Assembly (NCBI GenBank): GCA_937927675.1
Contig: CALBSG010000087.1
Span: 1 to 9,622 of the forward strand
Reading direction: 5' to 3'
DNA length: 9,622 nucleotides
From: an uncultured Paracoccaceae bacterium
GTDB taxonomy: Bacteria > Pseudomonadota > Alphaproteobacteria > Rhodobacterales > Rhodobacteraceae
Shown here: positions 1 to 6,359 of the stretch, in pieces
Position numbering within the stretch: the stretch's first letter is position 1
How the letters are laid out: every line of letters begins with the position of its first letter
Notes under the pieces: model-generated
What the model saw: only the letters and a program-made list of their open reading frames with translations
Database searches by the model: none
What the model was told of the DNA's origin: nothing
Translations under genes and position numbers: made by a program

Positions 1-30
1 CTGGAGTTCAGACGTGTGCTCTTCCGATCT
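1..30. other. Illumina TruSeq adapter remnant
   Basis: The first 30 bases match the 3' part of the TruSeq read-2 (index) adapter as I know it, ending in the diagnostic GCTCTTCCGATCT. This is synthetic library DNA left on the contig end. It fixes the left end as a raw read terminus, so nothing at this edge should be read as genome sequence. The insert begins at base 31. Confidence 0.97.
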
Positions 31-347
31 ACACTCACCCAGATGATCGACCAGGCCGCCGCCTCGCGCATCGACACGGCGACGTATTTGGCGACGGACC
101 CGAAGCCGGGACAGTTGTCGGTGAGCGCGAGGTCGTTGTCGACGGTCTTGGGCACGCCGATGCAGGCCAGCGGGTAGCCCATTTCGGCGCCAATCATGGA
201 CAGCTTGTTGGCTGTGTCCATGCTGTCATTGCCACCGTTATAGAAGAAATAGCCGATATCGTGGGCGCGACACACCTCGATGAGGCGCTCGTACTTGGCG
301 CGGTCCTGCTCGATCGACTTGAGCTTGTAGCGGGCGCTGCCGAAGGC
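31..347 (-). CDS. 6-phosphofructokinase fragment, pyrophosphate type (both ends missing; foreign)
   Basis: Read on the minus strand this encodes the central active-site part of a phosphofructokinase, which phosphorylates fructose 6-phosphate in glycolysis. Visible in order are AFGSARYKLKSIEQ, the glycine motif GGNDSMDTANKLS, the substrate motif GVPKTVDNDL, then TDNCPGFGSVAKYVAVS. ATP-dependent enzymes normally have GGDGS and PGTIDND; Asp after GGN and Lys in PKT are the residues linked to PPi use, so a PPi-dependent enzyme is likely. About 100 of roughly 400 residues are present. Similarity fades toward the adapter: after VSMREAA the residues encoded by about 31-60 do not continue the family pattern, so that piece may be yet another join. 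At the other end the frame stops matching near 347, where the plus-strand monooxygenase begins. The style resembles betaproteobacterial enzymes, from memory. I treat it as a fragment of another genome. Confidence 0.85.
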
Positions 348-353
348 GCTGGT
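339..353. other. Chimeric junction, PFK fragment to monooxygenase
   Basis: Minus-strand PFK coding (codons for GSAFG) runs to about 347-350, while plus-strand monooxygenase coding is recognisable from about 346 (ALVHSGEQLTRF). Two unrelated, oppositely oriented gene interiors meet with no intergenic DNA and no start or stop codon. A few bases fit both reading frames, so the exact breakpoint is uncertain. Confidence 0.8.
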
Positions 354-1164
354 CCACAGCGGCGAGCAGCTCACCCGCTTCGAGCAGGACGGCGACCGCG
401 TTCATGCCCACTTCGCCAGCGGCCGCATCGAGACCGGCGATCTGCTGATCGGCGCCGATGGGCTGCATTCAAAGACCCGCGTGGCGCTGAACGGGGCGGC
501 ACCCCCCTTTTTTACCCATCAGGTGGCGTGGCGTGCCGTATTGCCCGAACGTCCCGGCGCCGAGCAGGTGGCCGAGGTTCACATGGGGCCGGGGCGGCAT
601 CTGGTCAGCTATCCCTTGCGCGGCGGGAAGTTCCGCAACATCGTTGCCGTCGAAGAACGCAGCGCATGGGTCGAGGAAAGCTGGTCCTTGCGCGATGACC
701 CGATGGAGATGCGGCTGGCCTTTGAGGGCTTTTCGCCGCGGGTGCGCGGCTGGCTTGAACAGGTGCAGGATGTCTATCTTTGGGGTCTGTTCCGCCATCC
801 GGTTGCCCAAATTTGGCAGCGGATTCTGCCCAAGGGCGCGGTTGCGATCCTTGGCGATGCCGCCCACCCGACCTTGCCCTTTCTGGCCCAAGGGGCAGCG
901 ATGGGGATCGAGGATGCCTTCACGCTGGCCGCCCATCTGGCCAAATTTCCTTTGGCCGAGGCTTTGCCGCGCTGGCAGGCCGCCCGCGCCCCGCGCTGTG
1001 CGCGCATCGTGGCGGCGGCCAATGGCAATGCGCGGGCCTACCATCTGGCCGGCCCCCTGCGTGGCATCGCACATCTGGGCCTGAAAATCGGCAGCGCGCT
1101 CAGCCCCGGCTTTGCCCTGTCGCGCTATGATTGGCTTTATGGTCACGACGTCACGCGAGACTGA
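352..1164 (+). CDS. FAD-dependent monooxygenase (salicylate hydroxylase-like), 5' truncated
   Basis: This is the C-terminal 270 residues of a class A flavoprotein hydroxylase, which uses NAD(P)H and O2 to hydroxylate an aromatic or related substrate. The family is usually about 380-400 residues, so roughly 120 are missing, including the N-terminal GxGxxG dinucleotide-binding motif. The open frame continues without a start from 331 and begins to look like the family near 346. Two FAD motifs are visible: GDLLIGADGLHSKTR (about 436-480) and GDAAHP (853-870). After the second comes FLAQGAAMGIEDAFTLAAHL, the flavin-contacting helix. The GTG at 481 is internal, since the DG motif lies upstream of it. 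It ends at TGA 1162-1164 and is followed by a hairpin with T-run. The missing 5' end comes from the chimeric join, not decay. Substrate unknown; zeaxanthin epoxidase and 3-hydroxybenzoate hydroxylase relatives share these motifs. Confidence 0.88.
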   Translation, partial: VHSGEQLTRFEQDGDRVHAHFASGRIETGDLLIGADGLHSKTRVALNGAAPPFFTHQVAWRAVLPERPGAEQVAEVHMGPGRHLVSYPLRGGKFRNIVAVEERSAWVEESWSLRDDPMEMRLAFEGFSPRVRGWLEQVQDVYLWGLFRHPVAQIWQRILPKGAVAILGDAAHPTLPFLAQGAAMGIEDAFTLAAHLAKFPLAEALPRWQAARAPRCARIVAAANGNARAYHLAGPLRGIAHLGLKIGSALSPGFALSRYDWLYGHDVTRD

Positions 1165-1182
1165 GGGGCCGATATGACAATA

Positions 1183-1202
1183 CCCGCCGGGGGCGGGCTT
1201 TT
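1183..1202 (+). terminator. Intrinsic terminator after the monooxygenase
   Basis: A perfect 6-bp GC stem (CCCGCC 1183-1188 with GGCGGG 1192-1197), 3-base loop, then CTTTT to 1202. It sits 18 bases after the monooxygenase stop. On the minus strand the same hairpin follows the convergent Hint gene, but that side lacks a good T-run. Confidence 0.7.
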
Positions 1203-1222
1203 CGGTGGGAGGCGCCGAGCTC

Positions 1223-1708
1223 TTAGGCGTCGACCGTGATCGGCGCGCAGGCCAGTTCCATGCCGCCGACATAGATCAACTCTGGCTCTTCGAACCGCAG
1301 GGTGACGAACCGCAGTTCTGGCAGGATTTCGGCGCGGATGAATTCGCCGTCGCACAGGCGCGCGGCGGGGATCAACGCTTCGCCCTGACCGTAAAGCGCC
1401 TTGGCCCGCCAGTCGCGGATCAGGATCGGTTGGGACGGGGCGACCAAAATATCGTCAGCCGGGCGTCCAACGCCCATGCTGTCGCGCGAGATCGCTACCA
1501 CACGGGCGTTTTCGACCCGCGTCACTTCGACCTGTACCACGCGGCGCATGCCATTGCGGGTCACCACCCGGTCGCCGGGCATGATGAACTCCACCGGCAA
1601 ATCGCCATCCAGTGTCAGCACCGGGGTGCCAAGTGCTAGGCCGGCCTCGGTAAAGATCTGCTGCGCGCCATTTTCAGCCGTGAATTGCGCCTGCGCCAGA
1701 TGAGCCAT
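1223..1708 (-). CDS. Hint-domain (hedgehog/intein-like) protein, short, catalytic residues apparently lost
   Basis: A 161-residue protein of the Hint type common in Rhodobacteraceae, often found in larger secreted proteins. The core is ALGTPVLTLDGDLPVEFIMP (about 25-44), followed by GDRVVTRNGMRRV, which matches the Hint opening pattern C-x-x-x-G-T-x-(I/V)-x-T-x-x-G. The later LVAPSQPILI (88-97) corresponds to the usual L-V-S-P-x-H-R-(V/I)-L segment. Two residues stand out: the nucleophilic Cys expected just before Gly27-Thr28 is absent (the segment reads EAGLALGT), and the His of the second motif is replaced (SQPIL). Autoprocessing is therefore unlikely. No signal peptide or membrane segment is seen. 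The ATG at 1708 has AAGGGGA about 9 bases upstream. It stands alone, convergent with the monooxygenase and divergent from tRNA-Leu. Cellular role unknown. Confidence 0.8.
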   Translation of the reverse strand: MAHLAQAQFTAENGAQQIFTEAGLALGTPVLTLDGDLPVEFIMPGDRVVTRNGMRRVVQVEVTRVENARVVAISRDSMGVGRPADDILVAPSQPILIRDWRAKALYGQGEALIPAARLCDGEFIRAEILPELRFVTLRFEEPELIYVGGMELACAPITVDA

Positions 1709-1740
1709 TGGGTGATCCCCTTCGTTCGGTCAGCGCCCCC

Positions 1741-1798
1741 GCGTGACAGCTTATTCACGCCCAAATGTGGCAAGATTGGGTTAAGGGCGTGCCTTTTT
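1741..1798. promoter_or_regulatory. Overlapping inverted repeats ending in a T-run
   Basis: GCGTGA (1741-1746) is the reverse complement of TCACGC (1755-1760). The same right arm, as CACGCCC (1756-1762), also pairs with GGGCGTG (1785-1791), which is followed by CC and TTTTT (1794-1798). The two hairpins share bases, so only one could form in a plus-strand RNA. As DNA, the first repeat lies 33 bases upstream of the Hint start and encloses TAAGCT on the minus strand, a weak -10-like element, so it could also be an operator. Function inferred only. Confidence 0.35.
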
Positions 1799-1836
1799 CG
1801 GGAAATGGTCCTGCGGATTTAAGCAGAATTGCAGTG

Positions 1837-1867
1837 AAAACGCCCCCGGCAGCGGTGCGCGTTTTTT
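1837..1867 (+). terminator. Orphan terminator-like hairpin upstream of tRNA-Leu
   Basis: AAAACGC (1837-1843) pairs with GCGTTTT (1859-1865), with inner CCG/CGG pairing, and a T-run follows (1862-1867). The A-tract on the other side makes it plausible in both directions. No plus-strand gene ends nearby, so it either insulates the tRNA-tig unit or ends a short unannotated transcript starting in 1709-1836. The rest of the gap to 1964 holds a small hairpin (CCTGCCC 1925-1931 with GGGCGGG 1936-1942) and no promoter I can call with confidence. Confidence 0.5.
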
Positions 1868-1964
1868 CTCTCGCATCCTGCCTGCGCCTTTGTTAGAAGG
1901 GCGCGGAATTCAAGGCGTGCTTGTCCTGCCCTTGCGGGCGGGGAGGGTGCGTCTTGGTGAATTT

Positions 1965-2049
1965 GCGGGTGTGGCGAAATTGGCAGACGCACTGGATTTA
2001 GGTTCCAGCGCCGCAAGGCGTGGGGGTTCAAGTCCCTCCACCCGCACCA
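1965..2049 (+). tRNA. tRNA-Leu (anticodon UAG)
   Basis: An 85-base class II tRNA. The 7-bp acceptor stem pairs GCGGGTG (1965-1971) with CACCCGC (2039-2045), followed by discriminator A and an encoded CCA (2047-2049). The anticodon stem CTGGA/TCCAG closes a seven-base loop TTTAGGT, giving anticodon TAG, which reads CUA and other CUN leucine codons. The long variable arm (CGCCGCAAGGCG) and the T-loop GTTCAAGTCCC agree with leucine identity. It lies 24 bases upstream of the tig start, so tRNA processing of a shared transcript would leave trigger-factor mRNA with a very short leader. Confidence 0.97.
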
Positions 2050-2073
2050 GATTGGGATGAAAAGGACGACGAC

Positions 2074-3408
2074 ATGCAGGTCACCGAGACCCTGAAAGAC
2101 GGCCTCAAGCGCGGCTACACCATCACGGTGTCGGCAGCTGAACTTGACGCCGAAGTGCAGAAGAAATTGATCGAGGCGCAGCCCGAGGTCGAGATCAAGG
2201 GCTTCCGCAAGGGCAAGGTGCCGCTGGCGATCCTGAAAAAGCAATTCGGTCAGCGCATCCTGGGTGATGCCATGCAGGACGCCATTGATGGCGCGATGAA
2301 AGACCACTTCGACAAGACCGGCGATCGTCCGGCTATGCAGCCCGACGTCAAGATGGTGGGCGGCGAGACCTGGAAAGAAGGTCAGGATGTCGTGGTCGAG
2401 ATGACCTACGAATGCCTGCCGCCGATTCCGGAAGTTGATGCTGCCAAGATCACGCTGGACCGCCTGTCGGTCAAAGCCGATGACGCAGCTGTTGAAGAAG
2501 CGCTGAAGAACCTTGCCTCCTCGTCGCAGACGTTTGAGGCCAAGAAGAAAGCACAGAAAGCCAAGAAGGGCGATCAGGTTGTGATCGACTTCAAAGGCTC
2601 GGTCGATGGTGAGTATTTCGACGGCGGCGCTGGCGAAGACTACCCGCTGCTCCTCGGCTCCAACTCGTTCATCCCGGGCTTTGAAGATCAGCTGATCGGC
2701 GCCAAGACCGGTGACGAAGTGAAGGTCGACGTGTCCTTCCCCGAGAACTATGGCGCGGCTCACCTTGCGGGCAAAGCGGCCGTGTTCGAATGCACCGTCA
2801 AGGAAGTGCGCGAGCCGAAAGAAGCTGAAATCGACGACGAACTGGCCAAGAAGTTCGGCGCCGAAGACCTCGCTGCGCTGAAAGGCCAGATCTCCGAGCG
2901 TCTGGAAGCTGAATACAAGGGCGCAGCCCGTGCGGTGATGAAGCGTGCGCTTCTGGACCAGCTGGATGAACAGGTAAAGTTTGATCTGCCCGCCGCTTTG
3001 GTTGACGCCGAAGCTGCCCAGATTGCTCACCAGCTGTGGCACGAGGAAAACCCCGAGGTTCACGACCACAACCACGGCTCGGTTGAGCCGACCGAAGAGC
3101 ACAAGAAACTGGCCGAACGCCGTGTGCGTCTGGGTCTGGTTCTGGCGGAAATTGGCCGCAAGGCCGAGGTCACCGTCTCTGACGCTGAGATGACCCAAGC
3201 GGTGCTGGCGGCTGCCCGTCAATACCCGGGCCAAGAGCGCGCCTTCTTCGAATTCGTGCAGAAGAACGCCCAGATGCAGCAGCAGCTGCGCGCCCCGGTC
3301 TTTGAAGACAAGGTTGTCGATCACATCGTGGCCGGTGCCAAGGTGACCGAGAAGACCGTGTCGAAAGACGAGCTGCAAAAGCTGGTCGAAGCTCTGGACG
3401 AAATGTAA
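2074..3408 (+). CDS. tig: Trigger factor (ribosome-bound chaperone and prolyl isomerase)
   Basis: A 444-residue trigger factor, normal for the family. It docks at the ribosomal exit tunnel and shields nascent chains in the cytoplasm. The N-terminal ribosome-binding domain (about 1-145) carries the signature GFRKGKVP at 43-50. An FKBP-type peptidyl-prolyl isomerase domain spans about 166-248 (GDQVVIDFKGSVDGEYFDGG, then LGSNSFIPGFEDQL). The helical C-terminal chaperone domain (250-444) includes a His-rich stretch (VHDHNHGS) in a loop. I chose ATG 2074 (MQVTETLKDG) because AAAGGA lies 7 bases upstream and it matches the family N-terminus; the in-frame extension to 2020 would run back into the tRNA. 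It is probably transcribed with tRNA-Leu and ends before two hairpins. The long antisense open frame across it is a codon-bias shadow. Confidence 0.97.
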   Translation: MQVTETLKDGLKRGYTITVSAAELDAEVQKKLIEAQPEVEIKGFRKGKVPLAILKKQFGQRILGDAMQDAIDGAMKDHFDKTGDRPAMQPDVKMVGGETWKEGQDVVVEMTYECLPPIPEVDAAKITLDRLSVKADDAAVEEALKNLASSSQTFEAKKKAQKAKKGDQVVIDFKGSVDGEYFDGGAGEDYPLLLGSNSFIPGFEDQLIGAKTGDEVKVDVSFPENYGAAHLAGKAAVFECTVKEVREPKEAEIDDELAKKFGAEDLAALKGQISERLEAEYKGAARAVMKRALLDQLDEQVKFDLPAALVDAEAAQIAHQLWHEENPEVHDHNHGSVEPTEEHKKLAERRVRLGLVLAEIGRKAEVTVSDAEMTQAVLAAARQYPGQERAFFEFVQKNAQMQQQLRAPVFEDKVVDHIVAGAKVTEKTVSKDELQKLVEALDEM

Positions 3409-3409
3409 G

Positions 3410-3430
3410 CGACGTTTCGACGAAACGTCG
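3410..3430 (+). repeat. Perfect 9-bp inverted repeat just after tig
   Basis: CGACGTTTC (3410-3418) and GAAACGTCG (3422-3430) pair perfectly around a 3-base loop, starting one base after the tig stop codon. Only TCTT follows, so termination here would be weak. It may protect the mRNA 3' end or act with the stronger terminator at 3446. Confidence 0.6.
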
Positions 3431-3445
3431 TCTTGTGAAAAATCG

Positions 3446-3478
3446 GGGCCGTGGCGCGAGCTGCGGCCCTTTCCTTTT
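3446..3478 (+). terminator. Intrinsic terminator of tig
   Basis: GGGCCGTGGC (3446-3455) pairs with GCTGCGGCCC (3460-3469) in 10 base pairs, two of them G-U wobbles, closed by a GCGA tetraloop of the stable GNRA class. TTTCCTTTT follows (3470-3478). It separates tig from the next gene, only 25 bases downstream. Confidence 0.8.
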
Positions 3479-3503
3479 GGCGGGCAGACGTTATTGGAGG
3501 AGC

Positions 3504-4253
3504 ATGACAAATATCCTTCCCCACCTTCCCGCCGATCTGATCCTTGCCGCCCTGTCTCGCAGCCCCGGCAATGAATTGCGCACCGGCAAGTTCGACAGCC
3601 CCGAATCCTCTGCCGCGCTGGTGGCCAATGCGTTCGGCCATTTTCTCAGCCGCCCCGCTGATTTGCCGCCGCTGCCGGGCGTGCCGATGGGGCAGGGCGT
3701 GGCCGTCGAATTGGAAGCCGAGATGCGCTTTCCGTGGTCAGGCGGCCGCAACCCGTGGCTGGACGTCAGTCTGACCACCGCGACCACCTTGGTCGGGGTG
3801 AATGCCCGTCGCTATGAACCCTTCCGCCCTGCCAAAGCCACCGGCTTTGCCGAGGTTTATGACCGCCCGGTCTGGGGGCCGCAGATGGGCCGTTATACCC
3901 GGCTGATGGCCGATCTGGTGGATGGTCGCGTGGGCTTTCAGGCCTTGGATGCGGTGCAGCTCGTCAAGGATGCGCTGGGGTTGCGCACACAGGCCGAAAA
4001 GCAGGCCAAAGGTGCGGTGCTGGTCTATCTTTATGCCGAACCGACGATCTGGGCCAAATCCGGCAAGCCGGTTGACCCGGCCCGTATCAAGCTGCACCGC
4101 CACGAGGTGGCGCAGTTTGCCGGCCTCGTGAAGGGCGATCAGGTGACGTTTGTGCCGCTCCGCTGGGCCGATCTGTTGGCGGCTTGGGCCAAGCACCCCG
4201 CCCTGGCGGATCATGTCGCGGCCCTGCGCGCCAGCTTTGGCGATCTGGGTTAA
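3504..4253 (+). CDS. Uncharacterised protein, possible PD-(D/E)XK nuclease-fold
   Basis: A 249-residue soluble protein that I cannot name with certainty. The centre resembles the PGN_0703-type putative restriction endonuclease family: acidic AVELEAEMRFPW (67-78), WLDV with Asp87, then LVGVNARRYEPFR (96-108) and YDRPVWGPQMGRYTRLM (119-135). In relatives I recall, the third segment reads more like G-(V/I)-E-S-K-R-Y-E-P-F, which would supply the E-x-K catalytic pair. Here it reads N100-A-R102, so nuclease activity may be lost or the family guess may be wrong. No signal peptide or membrane helix. ATG 3504 is preceded by GGAGGA at 3496-3501; the upstream in-frame extension would cross the tig terminator. 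No methylase or other restriction-modification partner is nearby. Its stop interlocks with that of the convergent permease gene. Confidence 0.6.
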   Translation: MTNILPHLPADLILAALSRSPGNELRTGKFDSPESSAALVANAFGHFLSRPADLPPLPGVPMGQGVAVELEAEMRFPWSGGRNPWLDVSLTTATTLVGVNARRYEPFRPAKATGFAEVYDRPVWGPQMGRYTRLMADLVDGRVGFQALDAVQLVKDALGLRTQAEKQAKGAVLVYLYAEPTIWAKSGKPVDPARIKLHRHEVAQFAGLVKGDQVTFVPLRWADLLAAWAKHPALADHVAALRASFGDLG

Positions 4254-5188
4254 GCTGGCTCTGCCGCCCGATCAGACACACCCTCGGCCCGCAGGACATA
4301 GACCCCTGCGGCGATGATGACGGCAATCCCCGCCCAGCCAAGCGCATCAGGCAGGTCGCCCCAGAACAGCCAGCCCCACAGGATGCCCCAAAAGGCAAAG
4401 CTGAACTCGAACGGGGCGACGACCGAGGATTGCGCGATGCGGTAGGCATGGGTCAGCAAGGTCAGCCCGACCGCAGCGATCAACCCGCATGACGCCATCA
4501 GGCACAGATCCCATGTCGAGGGCCAGACCCAGCCGCGTGTCAGGAAGGCAAGCGAGGGATGCAGGCCCTCGGCCGTGCCACCGCGGCCATAGACCAAGGC
4601 CAGCGCCGCAGCACAGGCCAAAAAGGCCAGATTGCCCCAGAATGCCATCGCAGCGGCGGTATCCTTGCTGCCCATCACACGCGCCATGATCATCGAACCG
4701 GCATAGGCGACTGAACACAGAATCGGCAGCAAAGCGGCCCAGTCAAACAGGTCACCCCCGGGGCGCACCATCAGGATCACCCCGGCAAATCCCAAGCCCA
4801 CGGCCAGCCAGCGGGTGGGTGACACCCGCTCACGCAGGATAAAGACCGACATGACGACGATCATCAACGGTGCGGTGAAGTACAGCGCGACCGTCGTCGC
4901 CATCGGCAACGCCGCCAGCGCCAGGTAGTAAAGCGTATAGGCCAGAAAGTTCAGCAACCCCCGGACCAGCATCGCGGGCCATGTCGGGCTGACAAGGGTG
5001 CGCAAGGTGCCATCAAAGGCATAGGTGATGACCAGCAGGCAGGGGATGGCTGTCAGGCTGCGCACCAGCATGGCCTGATGCAGCGGGTAGTCCCCGGAAA
5101 TCAGTTTCAGGATCAGATCTTGAACCGAAAATATGGCGATGCCGGCGACAAGGGCAAAAATGCCCTTCAGAGCGGAGTTTTGCGTCAT
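4250..5188 (-). CDS. EamA/DMT-family permease
   Basis: A 312-residue inner-membrane protein of the drug/metabolite transporter superfamily, with about ten hydrophobic helices in two EamA repeats (about 8-140 and 150-300). The first repeat has LVRSLTAIPCLLVI, then RGLLNFLAYTLYYLALAALP and an ALYFTAPLMIVVMSVFILRE segment, the classic end of an EamA half (F-x-x-P-x-x-x-x-x-x-x-x-x-x-E). The second ends with SSVVAPFEFSFAFWGILWGW before FWGDLPDALGWAG. Substrate cannot be deduced; relatives export amino acids, metabolites or drugs. ATG 5188 (MTQNSALKG) has only a weak purine stretch upstream. It is monocistronic and convergent with the gene ending at 4253; stop TAA at 4252-4250 shares the palindrome TTAA with that gene's stop, so neither gene has its own terminator between them. 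Confidence 0.9.
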   Translation of the reverse strand: MTQNSALKGIFALVAGIAIFSVQDLILKLISGDYPLHQAMLVRSLTAIPCLLVITYAFDGTLRTLVSPTWPAMLVRGLLNFLAYTLYYLALAALPMATTVALYFTAPLMIVVMSVFILRERVSPTRWLAVGLGFAGVILMVRPGGDLFDWAALLPILCSVAYAGSMIMARVMGSKDTAAAMAFWGNLAFLACAAALALVYGRGGTAEGLHPSLAFLTRGWVWPSTWDLCLMASCGLIAAVGLTLLTHAYRIAQSSVVAPFEFSFAFWGILWGWLFWGDLPDALGWAGIAVIIAAGVYVLRAEGVSDRAAEPA

Positions 5189-5463
5189 GATGCGCCCAAG
5201 CTAGCGGGCAGGGGCGGGCCTGCTGCGACAATCCCGACAGGAATGGTCAAAGCCCGGCAAGAAGTGCGGCTGTGGCGGGCAGGCGTTTCGGGCGCGCCTC
5301 AATATACGCAACAGACGGTCCGTAAGGGCAGGGACGCGTCCCCTGTTCGTCTGACCGATGGCGTGCTGGAAATCTCCGAAACTGTGCCACCTTATCAGCC
5401 GTGACGCCTGTGATATGGGCAGACCCCGAGTTCAGGCCGTGGCGCGATAGATGCCGTTGCCCC
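5189..5463. other. Gap with no gene recognised
   Basis: Several open frames cross this stretch, but none resembles a protein I know and none has a convincing ribosome binding site. It should hold the minus-strand permease promoter. A TATATT at about 5300-5305 on that strand is -10-like but has no good -35 partner. I see no tRNA, repeat or mobile element. Confidence 0.5.
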
Positions 5464-5497
5464 AAAGAAAAACCGCGCCCGTTGCGGGGCGCGGTTT
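5464..5497 (-). terminator. Intrinsic terminator of the rpsF-rpsR-rplI operon
   Basis: An 11-bp perfect stem pairs 5470-5480 (AAACCGCGCCC on the plus strand) with 5487-5497 around a 6-base loop. On the minus strand the stem runs into TTTTTCTTT (5472 down to 5464). It lies 27 bases after the rplI stop. Confidence 0.88.
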
Positions 5498-5524
5498 CTT
5501 GTCCAAGGCTGTAAAGCCTTAGGA

Positions 5525-6097
5525 TTATTCGTCGTCGCCTGCGGCAGCGCCCATTTCGTCGAACAGCTCGGCGATTTCGAATTCGGCCGCAGCTTCGGCC
5601 TCAGCGGCCAGTTCTTGAATCGACTTGCCCGAAGCTTGCAGTTCGGATTCTTCGATCGAACGTGCAACGTTCAACTGAATCTTCACCACGACTTCCGGGT
5701 GCAGCGTCACGGTGACGGCATGCAGACCGAGGTCTTTGATCGGACGGTCCAGAACGACCTGGCCGCGGTTCACGGTGAAGCCGCCGGCGGTGGCTGCATC
5801 AGCAGCGTCACGCGCGGTGACCGAACCGTAAAGCGCGCCGGCATCCGAAGCCGAGCGAATCACGACAAAGCTCTGACCGTTCAGCTTGGCGCCAACGGCT
5901 TCGGCTTCTTTTTTGGTCTCGAGGTTGTTGGCCTCAAGCTGGGCTTTCTTGGCCTCGAAGGACTTGATGTTGGCGTCCGACGCGCGCAACGCCTTGCCTT
6001 GCGGCAAGAGGTAGTTGCGGCCGTAGCCGTCCTTGACGTTCACCACGTCGCCCATCTGGCCAAGTTTGGCCACACGCTGAAGAAGGATCACTTGCAT
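5525..6097 (-). CDS. rplI: 50S ribosomal protein L9
   Basis: L9 of the large subunit, 190 residues. The N-terminal rRNA-binding domain starts MQVILLQRVAKLG and contains the family signature GDVVNVKDGYGRNYLLP (about 16-32). A long charged helix (SFEAKKAQLEANNLETKKEA) links it to the C-terminal domain, which includes SDAGALYGSVTARD and LHPEVVVKIQLNV. The last 40 or so residues form an Ala/Glu-rich acidic tail ending in GDDE, making it about 40 longer than the E. coli protein (149), as in other Rhodobacteraceae. The AGGAG at 6110-6106 overlaps the rpsR stop and is spaced 8 bases from ATG 6097. A second ATG at 6102 lies only 3 bases from it and is out of frame. Third gene of the S6-S18-L9 operon. 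Confidence 0.97.
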   Translation of the reverse strand: MQVILLQRVAKLGQMGDVVNVKDGYGRNYLLPQGKALRASDANIKSFEAKKAQLEANNLETKKEAEAVGAKLNGQSFVVIRSASDAGALYGSVTARDAADAATAGGFTVNRGQVVLDRPIKDLGLHAVTVTLHPEVVVKIQLNVARSIEESELQASGKSIQELAAEAEAAAEFEIAELFDEMGAAAGDDE

Positions 6098-6109
6098 GTC
6101 ATGTGCTCC

Positions 6110-6337
6110 TTATTTCACGGCATAGGGGAGAAGGGCGAGGAAGCGGGCGCGCTTGATGGCTTGTGCCAGTTCACGCTGCTTCTTTGCCGAGACGGCAGTG
6201 ATACGCGAAGGAACGATCTTGCCACGCTCAGAGATGTAGCGCTGCAGAAGACGGGTGTCCTTGTAGTCGATCGCCGGAGCATTGTCGCCCGAGAAGGGGC
6301 AAACCTTGCGGCGGCGGAAAAACGGTTTATTCGCCAT
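6110..6337 (-). CDS. rpsR: 30S ribosomal protein S18
   Basis: A 75-residue S18, full length. It binds S6 and the 16S rRNA central domain on the platform of the small subunit. Diagnostic segments are FFRRRKVCPFSGDNA at the N-terminus, then DYKDTRLLQRYISERGKIVP and SRITAVSAKKQRELAQAIKR. AAAAGGA lies about 9 bases before ATG 6337. It is 22 bases after rpsF and 12 before rplI, the standard S6-S18-L9 order. The stop codon TAA runs directly into the rplI Shine-Dalgarno sequence. Confidence 0.98.
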   Translation of the reverse strand: MANKPFFRRRKVCPFSGDNAPAIDYKDTRLLQRYISERGKIVPSRITAVSAKKQRELAQAIKRARFLALLPYAVK

Positions 6338-6359
6338 GGGTTATGGTCCTTTTCTCAGA

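Noticed and set aside
2020..2073. In-frame upstream extension of tig
   Set aside because: It would translate the 3' part of tRNA-Leu. ATG 2074 has a ribosome binding site and the family N-terminus.
1819..3510. 563-codon open frame antisense to tig
   Set aside because: It mirrors the third-position GC bias of tig, crosses the tRNA on the opposite strand, and its translation resembles no family.
3504..4253. A restriction-modification or other anti-phage system
   Set aside because: Only one weakly nuclease-like gene is present, with altered catalytic positions. No methylase, specificity subunit or other defence partner is beside it.
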